Assembly: GCA_963783095.1 (NCBI GenBank)
Contig: CAWAMR010000003.1
Coordinates: 992,001-1,056,000 of the forward strand
Reading direction: 5' to 3'
DNA length: 64,000 nt
DNA from: CAWAMR01 sp963783095
GTDB taxonomy: Bacteria > Planctomycetota > Planctomycetia > Gemmatales > Gemmataceae
The notes beneath the pieces are model-generated. The model searched no databases. It saw nothing but the letters and a program-made list of their open reading frames with translations, and was not told the origin of the DNA. Position 1 is the stretch's first letter, and the number at the start of each line of letters is the position of its first letter. Made by a program: the position numbers and the translations under genes. Positions 50,509-60,065 of this stretch are shown here, piece by piece.

Positions 50509-51708
50509 TCAAATGCGGCGCTTTTTCTTCGCCGCAACCCTGTCGAGATAATCGGCCCACCACTGCATCATTTTCCGGCGTTCCGGCAGATACTCGGCGT
50601 GATTGTAAGCAGCCCGGACAGTGTTCCGTTCGCTGTGGGCTAACTGGCGTTCAATTACATCTGCACGAAAATCGTGTTCATTCAGAATGGTGCTGGCGGT
50701 GCTACGAAACCCATGCCCGGTGGTGCGTGAATGGTAACCCATGCGATACAAAGCATATAGCATGGTGTTCTCGCTCATGAATGTTACGGGATTATGCTGG
50801 TTTGCAAAAACAAACGGCCGATTGCCCGAGTGCTTTTCCAATTCCCGGAGAACGGCGATTGCTTGCTTCGACAATGGGACGATATGTAGCTCCTTCATCT
50901 TCATGCGTTCGCCGGGAATTCGCCACTCGGATTTGTCCCAATCAATCTCCGTCCATTGCGCTCCTCGCAGTTCTTTGGTGCGGACGAAGGTAAGCAGTAA
51001 TAATCGGAGTGCCAGCTTGGTTTGCACGCTCCCGTCATATTCTTTCAGTTTGCCGAGGAACTCCGGAAGATCTGCTTCTTTCAGGAAGGAATAGTGTTTG
51101 GCAACTGGGGTCTTCAGTGCACCGCGCAAATCGGGAACGGGATTTCGTTCGGCCCGGCCGGTGACGATGGCATACATGAATATTTGCCCGCACATCTGCA
51201 TCAAGCGCCGCGCGGTTTCCAGGGTTCCCTTTGCCTCGGCGACGCGGAGCATGGCGAGAACTTCCGGTGCGGTGATTTCGGCAATGGGCCTTTTACCCAG
51301 CTTGGGCAGGATGTGCTTGTCGAGACGGTCAAGCATGGTATCGGCAGAACTCGGTGCCCATTCGTGCCTCCGCTTTTCAAACCACTCACGGGCGACCACC
51401 TCGAATGCGTTGGCTGTCTTGAGGGTCGTCAACCGCTTGGCTTCCTTTTTTGTCTCGCTTGGATCGCCTCCTGCTCCCAGCACCTTGCGTGCTTGCGCGC
51501 GCCGCTCCCGCGCGTCAGCCAGCGAAACCTCCGGATAGACACCTAATGCCAAGAGTTTTTCCTTGCCCGCAAAGAAGTATCTCAGCCGCCAGTATTTGCT
51601 GCCGGACGGCATAACTACGAGGAATAGCCCTTCTCCATCAGCGATTTTGTAGGGCTTCGTTTTTGCCTTCGCGTTGCGAGCTTTTGCATCCGAGAGAGAT
51701 ATGGGCAT
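50509..51708 (-). CDS. P4-type tyrosine integrase (DUF4102 family)
   Basis: 399 residues, intact. Start MPISLSDAKARNAK at 51708 (an ATG nine bases earlier is possible). The N-terminal DUF4102 arm-binding domain (KIADGEGLFLVVMPSGSKYW) is followed by the core-binding domain and the catalytic residues: Arg in FVRTKELRGAQW, HGFRSTAS, LAHSERNTVRAAYNH with the last His and Tyr. Family members integrate islands into tRNA or ssrA genes. Palindromes just upstream (51731-51788) are likely control or arm sites. The only complete integrase in the window, so the element at 39.6-52 kb may still be mobile. Confidence 0.9.
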   Translation of the reverse strand: MPISLSDAKARNAKAKTKPYKIADGEGLFLVVMPSGSKYWRLRYFFAGKEKLLALGVYPEVSLADARERRAQARKVLGAGGDPSETKKEAKRLTTLKTANAFEVVAREWFEKRRHEWAPSSADTMLDRLDKHILPKLGKRPIAEITAPEVLAMLRVAEAKGTLETARRLMQMCGQIFMYAIVTGRAERNPVPDLRGALKTPVAKHYSFLKEADLPEFLGKLKEYDGSVQTKLALRLLLLTFVRTKELRGAQWTEIDWDKSEWRIPGERMKMKELHIVPLSKQAIAVLRELEKHSGNRPFVFANQHNPVTFMSENTMLYALYRMGYHSRTTGHGFRSTASTILNEHDFRADVIERQLAHSERNTVRAAYNHAEYLPERRKMMQWWADYLDRVAAKKKRRI

Positions 51709-51730
51709 GGGGTACAAACTTTCATCCGGT

Positions 51731-51788
51731 GGGGTATGTGTGGATAGACATACCCCGAAATTCGGCTGGCTGTCAACGATTATCGTTG
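51731..51788. promoter_or_regulatory. Palindromes upstream of integrase
   Basis: GGGGTATGT/ACATACCCC (51731-51739, 51748-51756, 8-base spacer), then CCGAAATTCGG, then CAACGAT/ATCGTTG (51774-51788). Direct CATACCCC and GTACCCC copies recur at 51948 and 51962. Positions fit an operator or integrase/excisionase arm sites. Confidence 0.5.
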
Positions 51789-52431
51789 AACGCTAGCGGC
51801 GATTGAAAACGATGAAACTGGCTCTCATACAGCGTTTGGTGGATGTTGGCGAACCGAGTCGTCCAAAAAAATGGTGACCCCTACGGTATTCACATTAATC
51901 AAACAACTTGTTGAACAGAAAACAGATTTATACAAATGCAGAATAGGCATACCCCGCTTTTGTACCCCTTAGAAAATAGGTTTTCCGGTTCTGCGGATGA
52001 CCTTGCCGACATGAGGAGCATCCTGAAGTCCGTTGTGGATTGCAAGACATTTTCTCCCTTTGCTCGTTGTTCTTGAAGACAGTTGCCATCTCGGGTGTAA
52101 TTTTCTCAGCGAAACTGAGAGAATTGTCGGCGACGCGGATCTTGCTGTATTGAATGGGCAGTCAGTAGATTGGGATATAAAGACGGCCGATGCATCGTCT
52201 CCGTCACGGTAATGAAATATATGGAAGTGAAAGAAAGGTGATTCCGTGTCAGAGATGCCGTGCGTGCCTCAATTTGCGTGCATGGGTCGATGAAACCGAA
52301 GCGCGAAACTTTCCCTTTTGACCCGTCAAAGCATCTTGAACGGCAAGCAACCAGGGCGGCATTGACGACGTTTTGGCGTCACTTTCGGGTATAATTACCG
52401 TATCCCGCAAAAGCACCGGTACGAGGTGATT
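51789..52431. other. AT-rich intergenic region
   Basis: No gene supported. Apart from the CATACCCC/GTACCCC repeats near 51948-51968 I see no clear tRNA or att sequence, so the element boundary cannot be fixed here. Confidence 0.4.
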
Positions 52432-52833
52432 ATGAAACCAAATCCAAAAGCTTCAGAAGTCTACGAGAAGACAGATTTTCGGTTCGGTCAGCAAACTTTA
52501 GAAACGATGTTTCCTGGCGTTGAAAAAGTGGAAGTAGGTGCAAAGGAAAGTGATTCGCACGACGTGGCACCCCACCAATTTTGTCATTGGAATGGGGGAC
52601 TCTTCGTCGATTGCAGCAATCGTGTCTGCTTCAACGGCGGGGCAGACCTCAGACCTATTATCGCAGAGATGGTTGGTCGAAAAGCAACTGAGACGGAGGC
52701 TACGTGCGACTGTAGGGGGTTTGAGGGATCAGCAAAGGGCGCGACGAGGTACGGTTCTTGCCTGCACCGTTTCACTGTGAAGATCAAATTAACTTACAAG
52801 ACTGACTCTCGCATCGCGGAATCAGAAAAATAA
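52432..52833 (+). CDS. Hypothetical Cys-containing protein, 133 aa
   Basis: Start MKPNPKASEVYEKTDFRFGQ at 52432 with CGAGGTG upstream. The middle has HQFCHWNGGLFVDCSNRVCF and later CDCRGF, five cysteines and two histidines that could bind zinc. The end is basic. No family recognised. Precedes, on the same strand, the membrane protein at 52910. Confidence 0.5.
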   Translation: MKPNPKASEVYEKTDFRFGQQTLETMFPGVEKVEVGAKESDSHDVAPHQFCHWNGGLFVDCSNRVCFNGGADLRPIIAEMVGRKATETEATCDCRGFEGSAKGATRYGSCLHRFTVKIKLTYKTDSRIAESEK

Positions 52834-52909
52834 AGGAAATCAGAGAAATGTGCGCCCGACTGCTGCGAATAACAGGTAAGCCCTGAACCGAACATCTGTG
52901 GAGAATTCG

Positions 52910-53864
52910 ATGTCGAGACGAAAACGCAACAAGAAGTCGCGGACTGTACAAAACCAAAATCCGCCCGCGCCTCGGATTGCGCCTGCGCAGGCTGGGAAGC
53001 GCCCATCCAATCGGACACGCATACGAAGTATAGCGAAAGTCATCGTTGGCTTGTTTACGATCGCGGGCATTGTCGCAACTATCTGGATGGTCATACAGGC
53101 TCAACAGGGGGTGAAAGAGCAAAAGCAAGCAAACGATAGGCTTGCTGGGCGAATCGAAACGAAGGCAGAAATTGTCGAACTGATTCCAGAACTCAAATCG
53201 CGTGAGTTGAAACCTTTTGTAAATACCATCAATCCCGCGATCAAAGATACCCAAGGAAACCCAATCGATTTCGTGACGTTTGAAAACTTGCACGATCTGT
53301 GTCGTGTGAATCCGCGACTTCGAATAAAAAACACAGGCACCGAGATCATCGATAGCGTCCAAATCCATGTCCAGGAATTGAAGGTGTTGCCTGTCAGCAA
53401 AAATGGATGGTACGTTAATTCTGCTCTCAGTTCTGCTTTGAATGCCCCAACGGTTCCGATTGAATTTACGCCACACCTCGATTCCACAAAAACCGAGAAT
53501 TGCCTGTTTCAGGAAAAGTTCAAGCCTGGAGACGAGGCAGAAATTCCGTTGTGGCGAGCTTTGCTCAGGGCAATCCCTGGCGGCACAAGTCTTCAAGAAT
53601 TGTGGAAACGTGCCTTTCTCCAAGGTGCCTGACGAATTGGGAAAAGGGAAATTCTTGATATACCCAGAATGGACCGGCAAATATCATGGGGTATTCAGGG
53701 TGAGCTTGTCGGTGCGGGCGGTAGGCGCATCGGCCTTTGACCGAACCGATAAGGGGCCATTTTCACTTGCGTTCATTTGGTCATCTCAAGGGTTCAAGGA
53801 TGACGATTGCAAGTCATTTGTTGACAAAAAGGAGATGGCAGCGATCAGAATAGCGTCACGGTAA
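52910..53864 (+). pseudogene. Single-pass membrane protein, one frameshift
   Basis: Start MSRRKRNKKSRTVQNQN at 52910 (GTGGAG upstream). A basic, Pro-rich cytoplasmic tail is followed by one membrane helix (VIVGLFTIAGIVATIWMVIQ) and an outer beta-rich domain. One extra base between about 53590 and 53630 joins the first frame to KVPDELGKGKFLIYPEWTGK, ending IRIASR; the corrected length is about 318 residues. A minus-strand frame of 298 residues opposite it is a shadow. Function unknown. Confidence 0.6.
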
Positions 53865-54128
53865 TGGGTTCACGACTGAGCCAAAAGCGCCCATTCTCGC
53901 GCGGACGTCGAGAAATTGTTCCCGCCGCGCGGACTCGACTTCCGACACATGGTTGCTGAGTTTGTGGAATGCGGACTTCATTCGCGCACAGCAAACATAC
54001 TCGCCAACTCTCTGCTTATTTGCGATGCACCGAAAACTTTATATCCCGATTTCGTACCCCTAGCGATAAGCTCACAATGCGTCTTGTCAAGTCGTACTGG
54101 CTATCAGAATGGTCTTCAATCACAAATG
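53865..54128. other. Intergenic, no gene seen
   Basis: Only chance open frames without start signals. Lies between convergent genes (plus 52910 and minus 54129). No terminator hairpin recognised. Confidence 0.35.
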
Positions 54129-54332
54129 CTAACTACTCGGCAGCCGATCAGAGAGGTTCTTGATTAATTCGTGAATGTCCTCAGCCCGCCAAGCCGTGCA
54201 TCGCGCAGACAACTTCACTGGCTTCGGAAAACGTCCCGATCGCACGCCTTGCCACCAACTGGTTTTGCCGAGGGGAATGAGGCTCAAAACTTGCGGAAGT
54301 CGTAAAAAGCCCGTTTCTGGAATATCGTGCAT
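54129..54332 (-). CDS. AlpA-family HTH regulator
   Basis: 67 residues: GFLRLPQVLSLIPLGKTSWW, then GVRSGRFPKPVKLSARCTAW and RAEDIHELIKNL, the classic AlpA/phage-excisionase layout. AlpA-type proteins activate excision of P4-like elements, and a P4-type integrase lies 2.4 kb away. Upstream (54340-54440) is AT-rich, probably its promoter. Confidence 0.8.
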   Translation of the reverse strand: MHDIPETGFLRLPQVLSLIPLGKTSWWQGVRSGRFPKPVKLSARCTAWRAEDIHELIKNLSDRLPSS

Positions 54333-54772
54333 AGCATCAAAGTCTCCTTTTAACTAAATAACAATTGCAGTTTCGAATTCTTTGCCCTGTGGCCTAACAA
54401 ACTGATCGTATCCTAACAGTCATTTCAACAATTATACCACAATTGTGCTGTCGATGTCTCGGAGAAAGGCTGTGAGAGCCAGTTTTCCACAGTTTGCCCT
54501 TTTGGTTGAGTGTCAGACTTTTGACTACGAAGGATTCCCCGAGGTTCAGATTCGCTCCGGATCAACTGGCTCATGCGGCACGATGCTCCGGTCATCGGTA
54601 GGATGCTGACGCATTGACGCTGCCGTACAGGATCAGGCTACGCCAACCAGTTGAAAAGATATGATTCTCATGACGGAGTGAACCCATACGGTACGAATAA
54701 AGTCTCATAGATGATACTTTTCTTCTTGACCGAATCTGGAATCGGCGGCAATATTATAGCAGGAGGTATGCC
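54333..54772. other. Divergent promoter region
   Basis: Between divergent genes (AlpA-like minus, HTH plus). AT-rich at 54340-54450. No further gene or repeat recognised. Confidence 0.4.
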
Positions 54773-55147
54773 ATGACTGCGATCATGCTCGATCTCAATA
54801 CCCGGCGGAAATTGCTGAAAATGCCGGTTGACGCGCTGGTGAAACGCTCCGGTGTGCCACGGCCAACGGTCTTTCGCATCCTTCGCGGGAAGACCGACAC
54901 CGTGCGGTTCGGCTATGTCCAGAAGGTTGCGGGAGTGCTTGGCCTTGCCTTTGGCCACCCTCCGATCGATCCGGAGGAACTGCGCCGCCGCGAAGCGAAG
55001 CGGAAGGCGCGATTGCTGAGCCGGCTGACGCAGGGAACGATGGGGCTGGAGGCGCAAGCCGTCTCCGGCGAACTGCTCAAGGAACTGGAAGAACAGACAG
55101 TTACCAAACTCCTGGCCGGTAAAGGCCGCAAATTGTGGAGTGCGTGA
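54773..55147 (+). CDS. XRE-like HTH protein, 124 aa
   Basis: Start MTAIMLDLNTRRKLLKM at 54773 with AGGAGG 5 bases upstream. HTH: PVDALVKRSGVPRPTVFRIL, then RGKTDTVRFGYVQKVAGVLG. The C-terminal half is a basic/acidic helix (EELRRREAKRKARLLSRL). A regulator, perhaps an antitoxin, since such long-tailed XRE proteins are often found in toxin-antitoxin pairs; no toxin is seen beside it. Its 3' end overlaps tail-to-tail with the minus gene ending at 55101. Confidence 0.7.
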   Translation: MTAIMLDLNTRRKLLKMPVDALVKRSGVPRPTVFRILRGKTDTVRFGYVQKVAGVLGLAFGHPPIDPEELRRREAKRKARLLSRLTQGTMGLEAQAVSGELLKELEEQTVTKLLAGKGRKLWSA

Positions 55148-55862
55148 CGATGGAGGGTTTTAAGCCGATCCCCGGTGAAACCCCCATCGATCCCTCGAGA
55201 GAGGTCGCGTTCTGCTTTTTGTCAAAGTCGTGAAGAATCTGTTTCCTTGCTTGGGCAAATTCGCTGATGTTTTTGACTCGCAGAGCGATGCGTTGGTTAC
55301 TAACTTTCGTCAATCCAGCAACGGTGCTAAATAGGGCTCGCTCGTCTGACGTGAGTGAGATGGATTTAGCCTGCGCGAATGAAATCCATCTAATATAGTC
55401 AGTGAGGGGGATTAATGTGGCCGCTTGTTCTTGGATCATTGCGATGTTCAGATCGAATTGGTTCACGGCGAGGTTAGCGGTAATGATGCTCTGATCCGCA
55501 ATCTGCTTTGACTGACGAATTAAGATCGCATACTGCTCGGCAACGGTCGCTGTACGTTTGACCTCTCGTGCTTCGGCGGTTCGAACTGCATCCTCAAGCG
55601 ATTCTTGCTGCCTATCGATTCGCGCTTGCTGCTGATTTAGCCGTTCTTGTTGCGCATCCATTCGCACTTGCTGCTTGGCAATGGCGAGAGATCGAAATTT
55701 CAGATCCTCATAGGCGGTAGCTGCTTGCTTTTCTTGTACGTGGAATACACTCCACGCAACGAAGATGGCAACAATCGTCAGACTAATTTGGACCCACGGC
55801 GCGAGAATTTTTTGGTTGAAGTCTTTAGAAGGAAGGTTTCTTTCTACCCATGTGTTTTGCAT
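55101..55862 (-). CDS. Membrane protein with long coiled coil
   Basis: 253 residues from MQNTWVERNLPSKDFNQK at 55862 (GAAAGGAGAAAGC before the ATG). One membrane helix (WVQISLTIVAIFVAWSVF) is followed by a Gln-rich coiled coil (MDAQQERLNQQQARIDRQQE) and a helical domain. The tail overlaps the end of the HTH gene on the other strand by 47 bases. Function unknown; phage or element membrane proteins often look like this. Confidence 0.55.
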   Translation of the reverse strand: MQNTWVERNLPSKDFNQKILAPWVQISLTIVAIFVAWSVFHVQEKQAATAYEDLKFRSLAIAKQQVRMDAQQERLNQQQARIDRQQESLEDAVRTAEAREVKRTATVAEQYAILIRQSKQIADQSIITANLAVNQFDLNIAMIQEQAATLIPLTDYIRWISFAQAKSISLTSDERALFSTVAGLTKVSNQRIALRVKNISEFAQARKQILHDFDKKQNATSLEGSMGVSPGIGLKPSIVTHSTICGLYRPGVW

Positions 55863-56148
55863 GCTTTCTCCTTTCTGCGTCCGTTTGGCACCGTCGAATT
55901 GTATGGGCGACGTCCACTTATTCCGGCTTGGTGCCAGCAAGTGCTGTTTCTCCCAAAAGATTTCCTTAGGGGGAGAGATCGTTTTTTCGACGTCCCAGAG
56001 GGGTATTCGTCAGTCGAGAAGAGGGATTTAGGAGTACGGGGAAACAGAACGCAAAAAAAGACTATTTGACATCAGGATTTGACCTTTTCAGACTCATGTG
56101 ATTCTGGCGAAGTGGCGATTTATACACCAGATTCGTAGAGGGTCCAGG

Positions 56149-56412
56149 CTAATCAACCGGTTTTTTCATTGTTTTGTTTGATGTTGGCCTGAGTTTTCTG
56201 ATGAGATTGGAGTGATGTTCACGGATGGCGAGCAGTTCCGCTGCGGCTTCGGCGTCTGCCTGAACTATTCTCACATAGTGGTTTTTCATCTGAGTCAGCC
56301 ACGCTTTTTCACCTCTGCTTGATAGCCTTCTTAGCCCGTTCCAATCTGCATGAATCTCGCGCAGGCTTCTTTCGAGCGCTTCCGCTTCGTTATATGGTGG
56401 AAATTCGGTCAT
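56149..56412 (-). CDS. Small helical protein, 87 aa
   Basis: Start MTEFPPYNEAEALERSLREI at 56412; GCGGAGAC lies 9 bases upstream. Entirely helical (HADWNGLRRLSSRGEKAWLT; YVRIVQADAEAAAELLAIRE). No family recognised. Stands alone between the coiled-coil protein and the relaxase, opposite in direction to the relaxase. Confidence 0.5.
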   Translation of the reverse strand: MTEFPPYNEAEALERSLREIHADWNGLRRLSSRGEKAWLTQMKNHYVRIVQADAEAAAELLAIREHHSNLIRKLRPTSNKTMKKPVD

Positions 56413-56784
56413 TTTCTTGTCTCCGCATGAGTGGGAATAAGAATCATGAAATGCGAGAATATGCAAGAACAAGTTTGAGAGAAAAACCCCTTTTGCCAGC
56501 CATCATCCGTCCAGGCATCTCGGGATGATGAAAATATCGATAACAGGCTGATTTGTAACGCGATGTTGCGGCCCTGCCTCACCCAGGTGTCCTTTAGGGT
56601 AATTAAGGAACCGCCGCTCAAAAAATCGCGACGAGACGAAACGGATCAACTTCCAGGGGTGACATTTCGGTGATAGATCGCTGATATTTGGAAAAGGCGA
56701 ATCTCAGCAAACGTAGGCAGACTGCGGGTTTGCGAGGACACGTTAGTAAATAATTAACTAATTTGCGCTAAGTTATAATTAGGC
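56413..56784. other. Upstream region of the relaxase gene
   Basis: No gene. The AT-rich part at 56740-56780 precedes the relaxase start and may hold its promoter; the origin of transfer would be expected in this area, but I cannot identify a nic site. Confidence 0.35.
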
Positions 56785-59369
56785 ATGATCCGTATTACCC
56801 AACAGGATAGTGCCAAGGCTGCTGCGTCATATTACGCGACGGCAGATTACTACACCGAGGGCCAGGAAATAGTCGGCTCCTGGGGTGGTAAAGGAGCCTT
56901 ACGGCTCGGACTGGAAGGCACGGTCGATAAGTTCTCCTTCGAGCGTCTGTGCAATAATCTCGATCCAAGAACCGGAGAGGCACTTACGGTGCGAACGCGC
57001 AGCGAGAGGACGGTTGGCTACGATTTCACGTTCTGGGTGCCGAAGTCGGTTTCGCTGCTTTACGCCATGAGCGGTGACCAGGGCATCATGGATGCGTTCC
57101 GTGGAGCCGTCGATGAGACGATGCGCGAAATCGAAACGGAAATGAAAACCCGCGTCAGAAAGGGCCGTCAGGACACGGATCGCACCACTGGCAACATGGT
57201 CTGGGCGGAATTCATACATACTACCGCCAGACCTATCGAGGGCCTCCCTGACCCGCAATTGCATGCCCATGTCTTCGTTTTTAACACTACCTGGGACGAT
57301 GAAGAAAGCCGGTGGAAAGCCGGGCAATTCCGCGAGCTAAAGCGGGATGCCCCGTATTTTCAGGCGGCATTTCGCGCTCGGCTGGCGGACCGGCTTCAGG
57401 ATTTGGGCTTCGGGGTGGAGCGGAAGCGGGACGATTTCGAGATCGCAGGAATTCCGAAGGATGTTCTGAAACGCTTCTCCCGGCGTACCGCCCTCATTGA
57501 GAAGGTGGCCGAAGAAAAGGGCATCTCAGACCCTAAACGCAAGGACGAACTCGGAGCCGAGACCCGCGAGAAAAAAGTGGCGGCGATGAGCTGGGAATCG
57601 CTGCGTAAGGAATGGAACGCACGCCTTAGCGACGCGGAGCGGCGCGTACTGGCGGCGGTTCACCGCCGGGAGCGGGTGATTGCCCGACCGGAACGGGGCG
57701 AAGTAGCCTCAGTCGATCACGCGATCTTGCACAGTTTCGTGCGTGACGCGGTGGTCCCGGAACGCAAGGTCGTCACCGAAGCGCTGAAACGCGGGATTGG
57801 TGCCGTGACGGTGGAGGGCGTTATACGCGAGGTAGGCAAGCGTCCCCTGATTCGAAGTGAAGTCGCCGGGCGCAAGATGGCGACCACGAAAGAGATGGTC
57901 GCCCTGGAGTCCGGGCTGATCGACTTCGCCCGCCAGGGGCGTGGGCGTTACCGGCCGCTGGGCAACCCGGAACGGCCGTGCTCGCGGGACTGGTTTAACG
58001 ATGGCCAGAAAGCCGCTGTGCGTCACGTTCTGGGTTCCCGCGACAAAGTGATGATCGTCAGAGGGGTCGCCGGATCGGGGAAAACAACGCTTGAGCAGGA
58101 GATCGGCGAGGCTTTGGCCGAGGCTGGGCGGCCAGTGGTTGCCCTGGCCCAGTCGGTGAAGGCCAGCCGGGAAGTGCTCCGCGAGGAGGCAGGCTTTGCC
58201 AATGCCGATACGGTGGCAAGGTTCTTTAAGGATGAAAAGATGCAGGAATCGGCCAGGAATGGCGTGATCCTGGTAGATGAGGCAAGTCAACTTGGCACGG
58301 TGGATACGGCCAAGCTATTTGATGTGGCCGAACGGCTAAACGCACGTGTTGTCCTTGTCGGTGACCGCCATCAGCACCGCAGCGTCACGGCTGGCGAACC
58401 GCTCGAAGCTCTGGAAGAGCAGGGCGGGACTGCGAGTGGTGGAGGTCTCGGAAATCCTTCGCCAACAGGGTGACTATAAGAAAGCGGCCAAGGCACTGAG
58501 CGAAGGGCGGACAGAGGAAGCGTTTGAGCAACTGGAAAAGCTCGGATGGATCAAGCAAGTGCCCGATGCCGACCGTTACCAGCAGATGGCCGCTGCCTAC
58601 CTCGCCGCCGTTTCTGAAAAGAAACACGACGGAAAGCCCAAGTCCGCCCTGGTGGTCAGCCCTACCCATGCGGAGGCGAACCGCATCACTGGTGCGATTC
58701 GGGCTGGTCTGACCGCGCAAGGGCAAACTTCGCAAGGAACGCGTAGTTACGGCTTGGGTTCCGGCGCACCTGACGGATGCGCAAAAAGTGGACGTCACCC
58801 AATATGAGCCGGGCGACTTGCTTCAGTTTCACCAGAACGCCAAAGGCTATGGAAAGGGATCGCGAGCTGATCGTCGGCGACGGAGTCAAGATCCCCACAG
58901 AACTTGCCAATCGATTTGAGGTATACCGGCCAACGCAGTTGGCGCTGGCCGTCGGAGACCGGGTGCGGGTTACAGCCAGCGGCAAGACAAATGATGGAAA
59001 ACGCTTCAGCAACGGTTCGTTGCTGACCGTTGAAGGGTTCACCAAGGGCGGCGATATCATCGCTAATAACGGCCGGGTCATCGACCGGGATTTTGGGCAC
59101 CTGGCCCATGGTTACGTAGTGACAAGCCATGCCAGCCAGGGCGTGACCGTTGATAAGGTGTTCATCGGCATGTCGAGCGAATCGTTCCCGGCGACCATCG
59201 AACGGACGGGCTACGTCGCGGTGACGCGGGGCAGAGAAAAGGCGCGAGATTTTCACGGATGACAAGAAAGAACTGCTGAGGGTCGATGCGCCGGCCGGAC
59301 GACCCGCTGTCGGCAACCAGCTTTCGGAGGCGACCAAGGAGAAACCGGGCGGACGAAATGGGGGGATGA
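56785..59369 (+). pseudogene. MobF conjugative relaxase (TrwC/TraI type), frameshifted
   Basis: Cuts one strand at oriT and pilots DNA in conjugation. Start MIRITQQDSAKAAASYYA at 56785. The relaxase domain has the early Tyr pair (ASYYATADYYTEG) and the metal-binding His cluster LPDPQLHAHVFVFN. The helicase part has Walker A GVAGSGKTT, VDEASQLG and the late YVAVTRGREKA motif. Extra single bases occur at about 58430, 58735, 58880 and 59245, probably one more before the end. Removing them gives about 860 residues, normal for short MobF proteins. No coupling protein or type IV secretion genes are in the window, so it marks a mobilisable rather than self-transmissible element. Confidence 0.85.
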
Positions 59370-59470
59370 AGGAATCGGCGTTTGGCCGCGGCACTGGCGT
59401 CTTTGGCCAGCGGCGTGCGCCGACGCAGCCGGGCGTCGCGAACGACCAGACGCTGAAAGAGGAATGGACC

Positions 59471-59988
59471 ATGACCAATGAGCAGAATCCTCCGGATCGA
59501 ATGCAGCGAAACGCCTTCCCCGGCGGGGATCTCGCTGCCTATTTGCAGACCAAAGAGACTGAGGCCGAGGGAACGGAGGCTGCGTGCGAAGCGTTCGGCT
59601 ACCTGCGCGGAATTCGCGACTGCGGCCGCCGCCGTGGAGTTTCGTTTCCGCGACGGCAACAGCATGTGGTTCAATTACAGCTGGCTGGGGACGTGGCAGT
59701 ACAATCCCAGCGAGGGGCTGCTCTTGAAGTTTTCCGGAGACCTCGTGTACCTCGTTCTGATAAGGGGCAGCAATCTCGACAAGCCGCTCAAAGAAGGCGG
59801 CCATCAATCTGACGCATGCCGGCCTGCAACGCCATCGCGTACTTTGGGTCCGAGAGATGACCGAAGAGGAAATCCGGCAGGTGGGGGAGACGGGACCGAC
59901 GATCGATAGTATCGAGGTGGTGTCGTTCGACTCGCATGATGAACTCAAGGAATGGGTCGGTAAAAATGCGCCGGAGTTTGTGCAGTGA
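59471..59988 (+). pseudogene. Small hypothetical gene after relaxase, frameshifted
   Basis: Start MTNEQNPPDRMQRNAFPGGD at 59471. After corrections near 59617 and 59796 (both extra bases) it reads VEFRFRDGNSMWFNYSWLGT, GLQRHRVLWVREMTEEE and ends KEWVGKNAPEFVQ, about 172 residues. It follows the relaxase closely and is probably co-transcribed. The WFNYSWLG and LLLKFSGD pieces suggest a small beta domain. Function unknown. Confidence 0.5.
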
Positions 59989-60065
59989 AACAGATCTTCC
60001 GACAAGTGTACCCATCACAACATGTACTAATCTAATGAGAAGAACACATCGTCGCGAACCTACCT

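Noticed and set aside
52784..53680. 298-codon minus-strand open frame
   Set aside because: Opposite a plus-strand gene with a clear membrane helix and start site; its own sequence has no domain.
2868..59800. Programmed +1 frameshifting as a feature of this organism
   Set aside because: The sites share no slippery motif or rare codon, occur in unrelated genes and are absent from many long genes.
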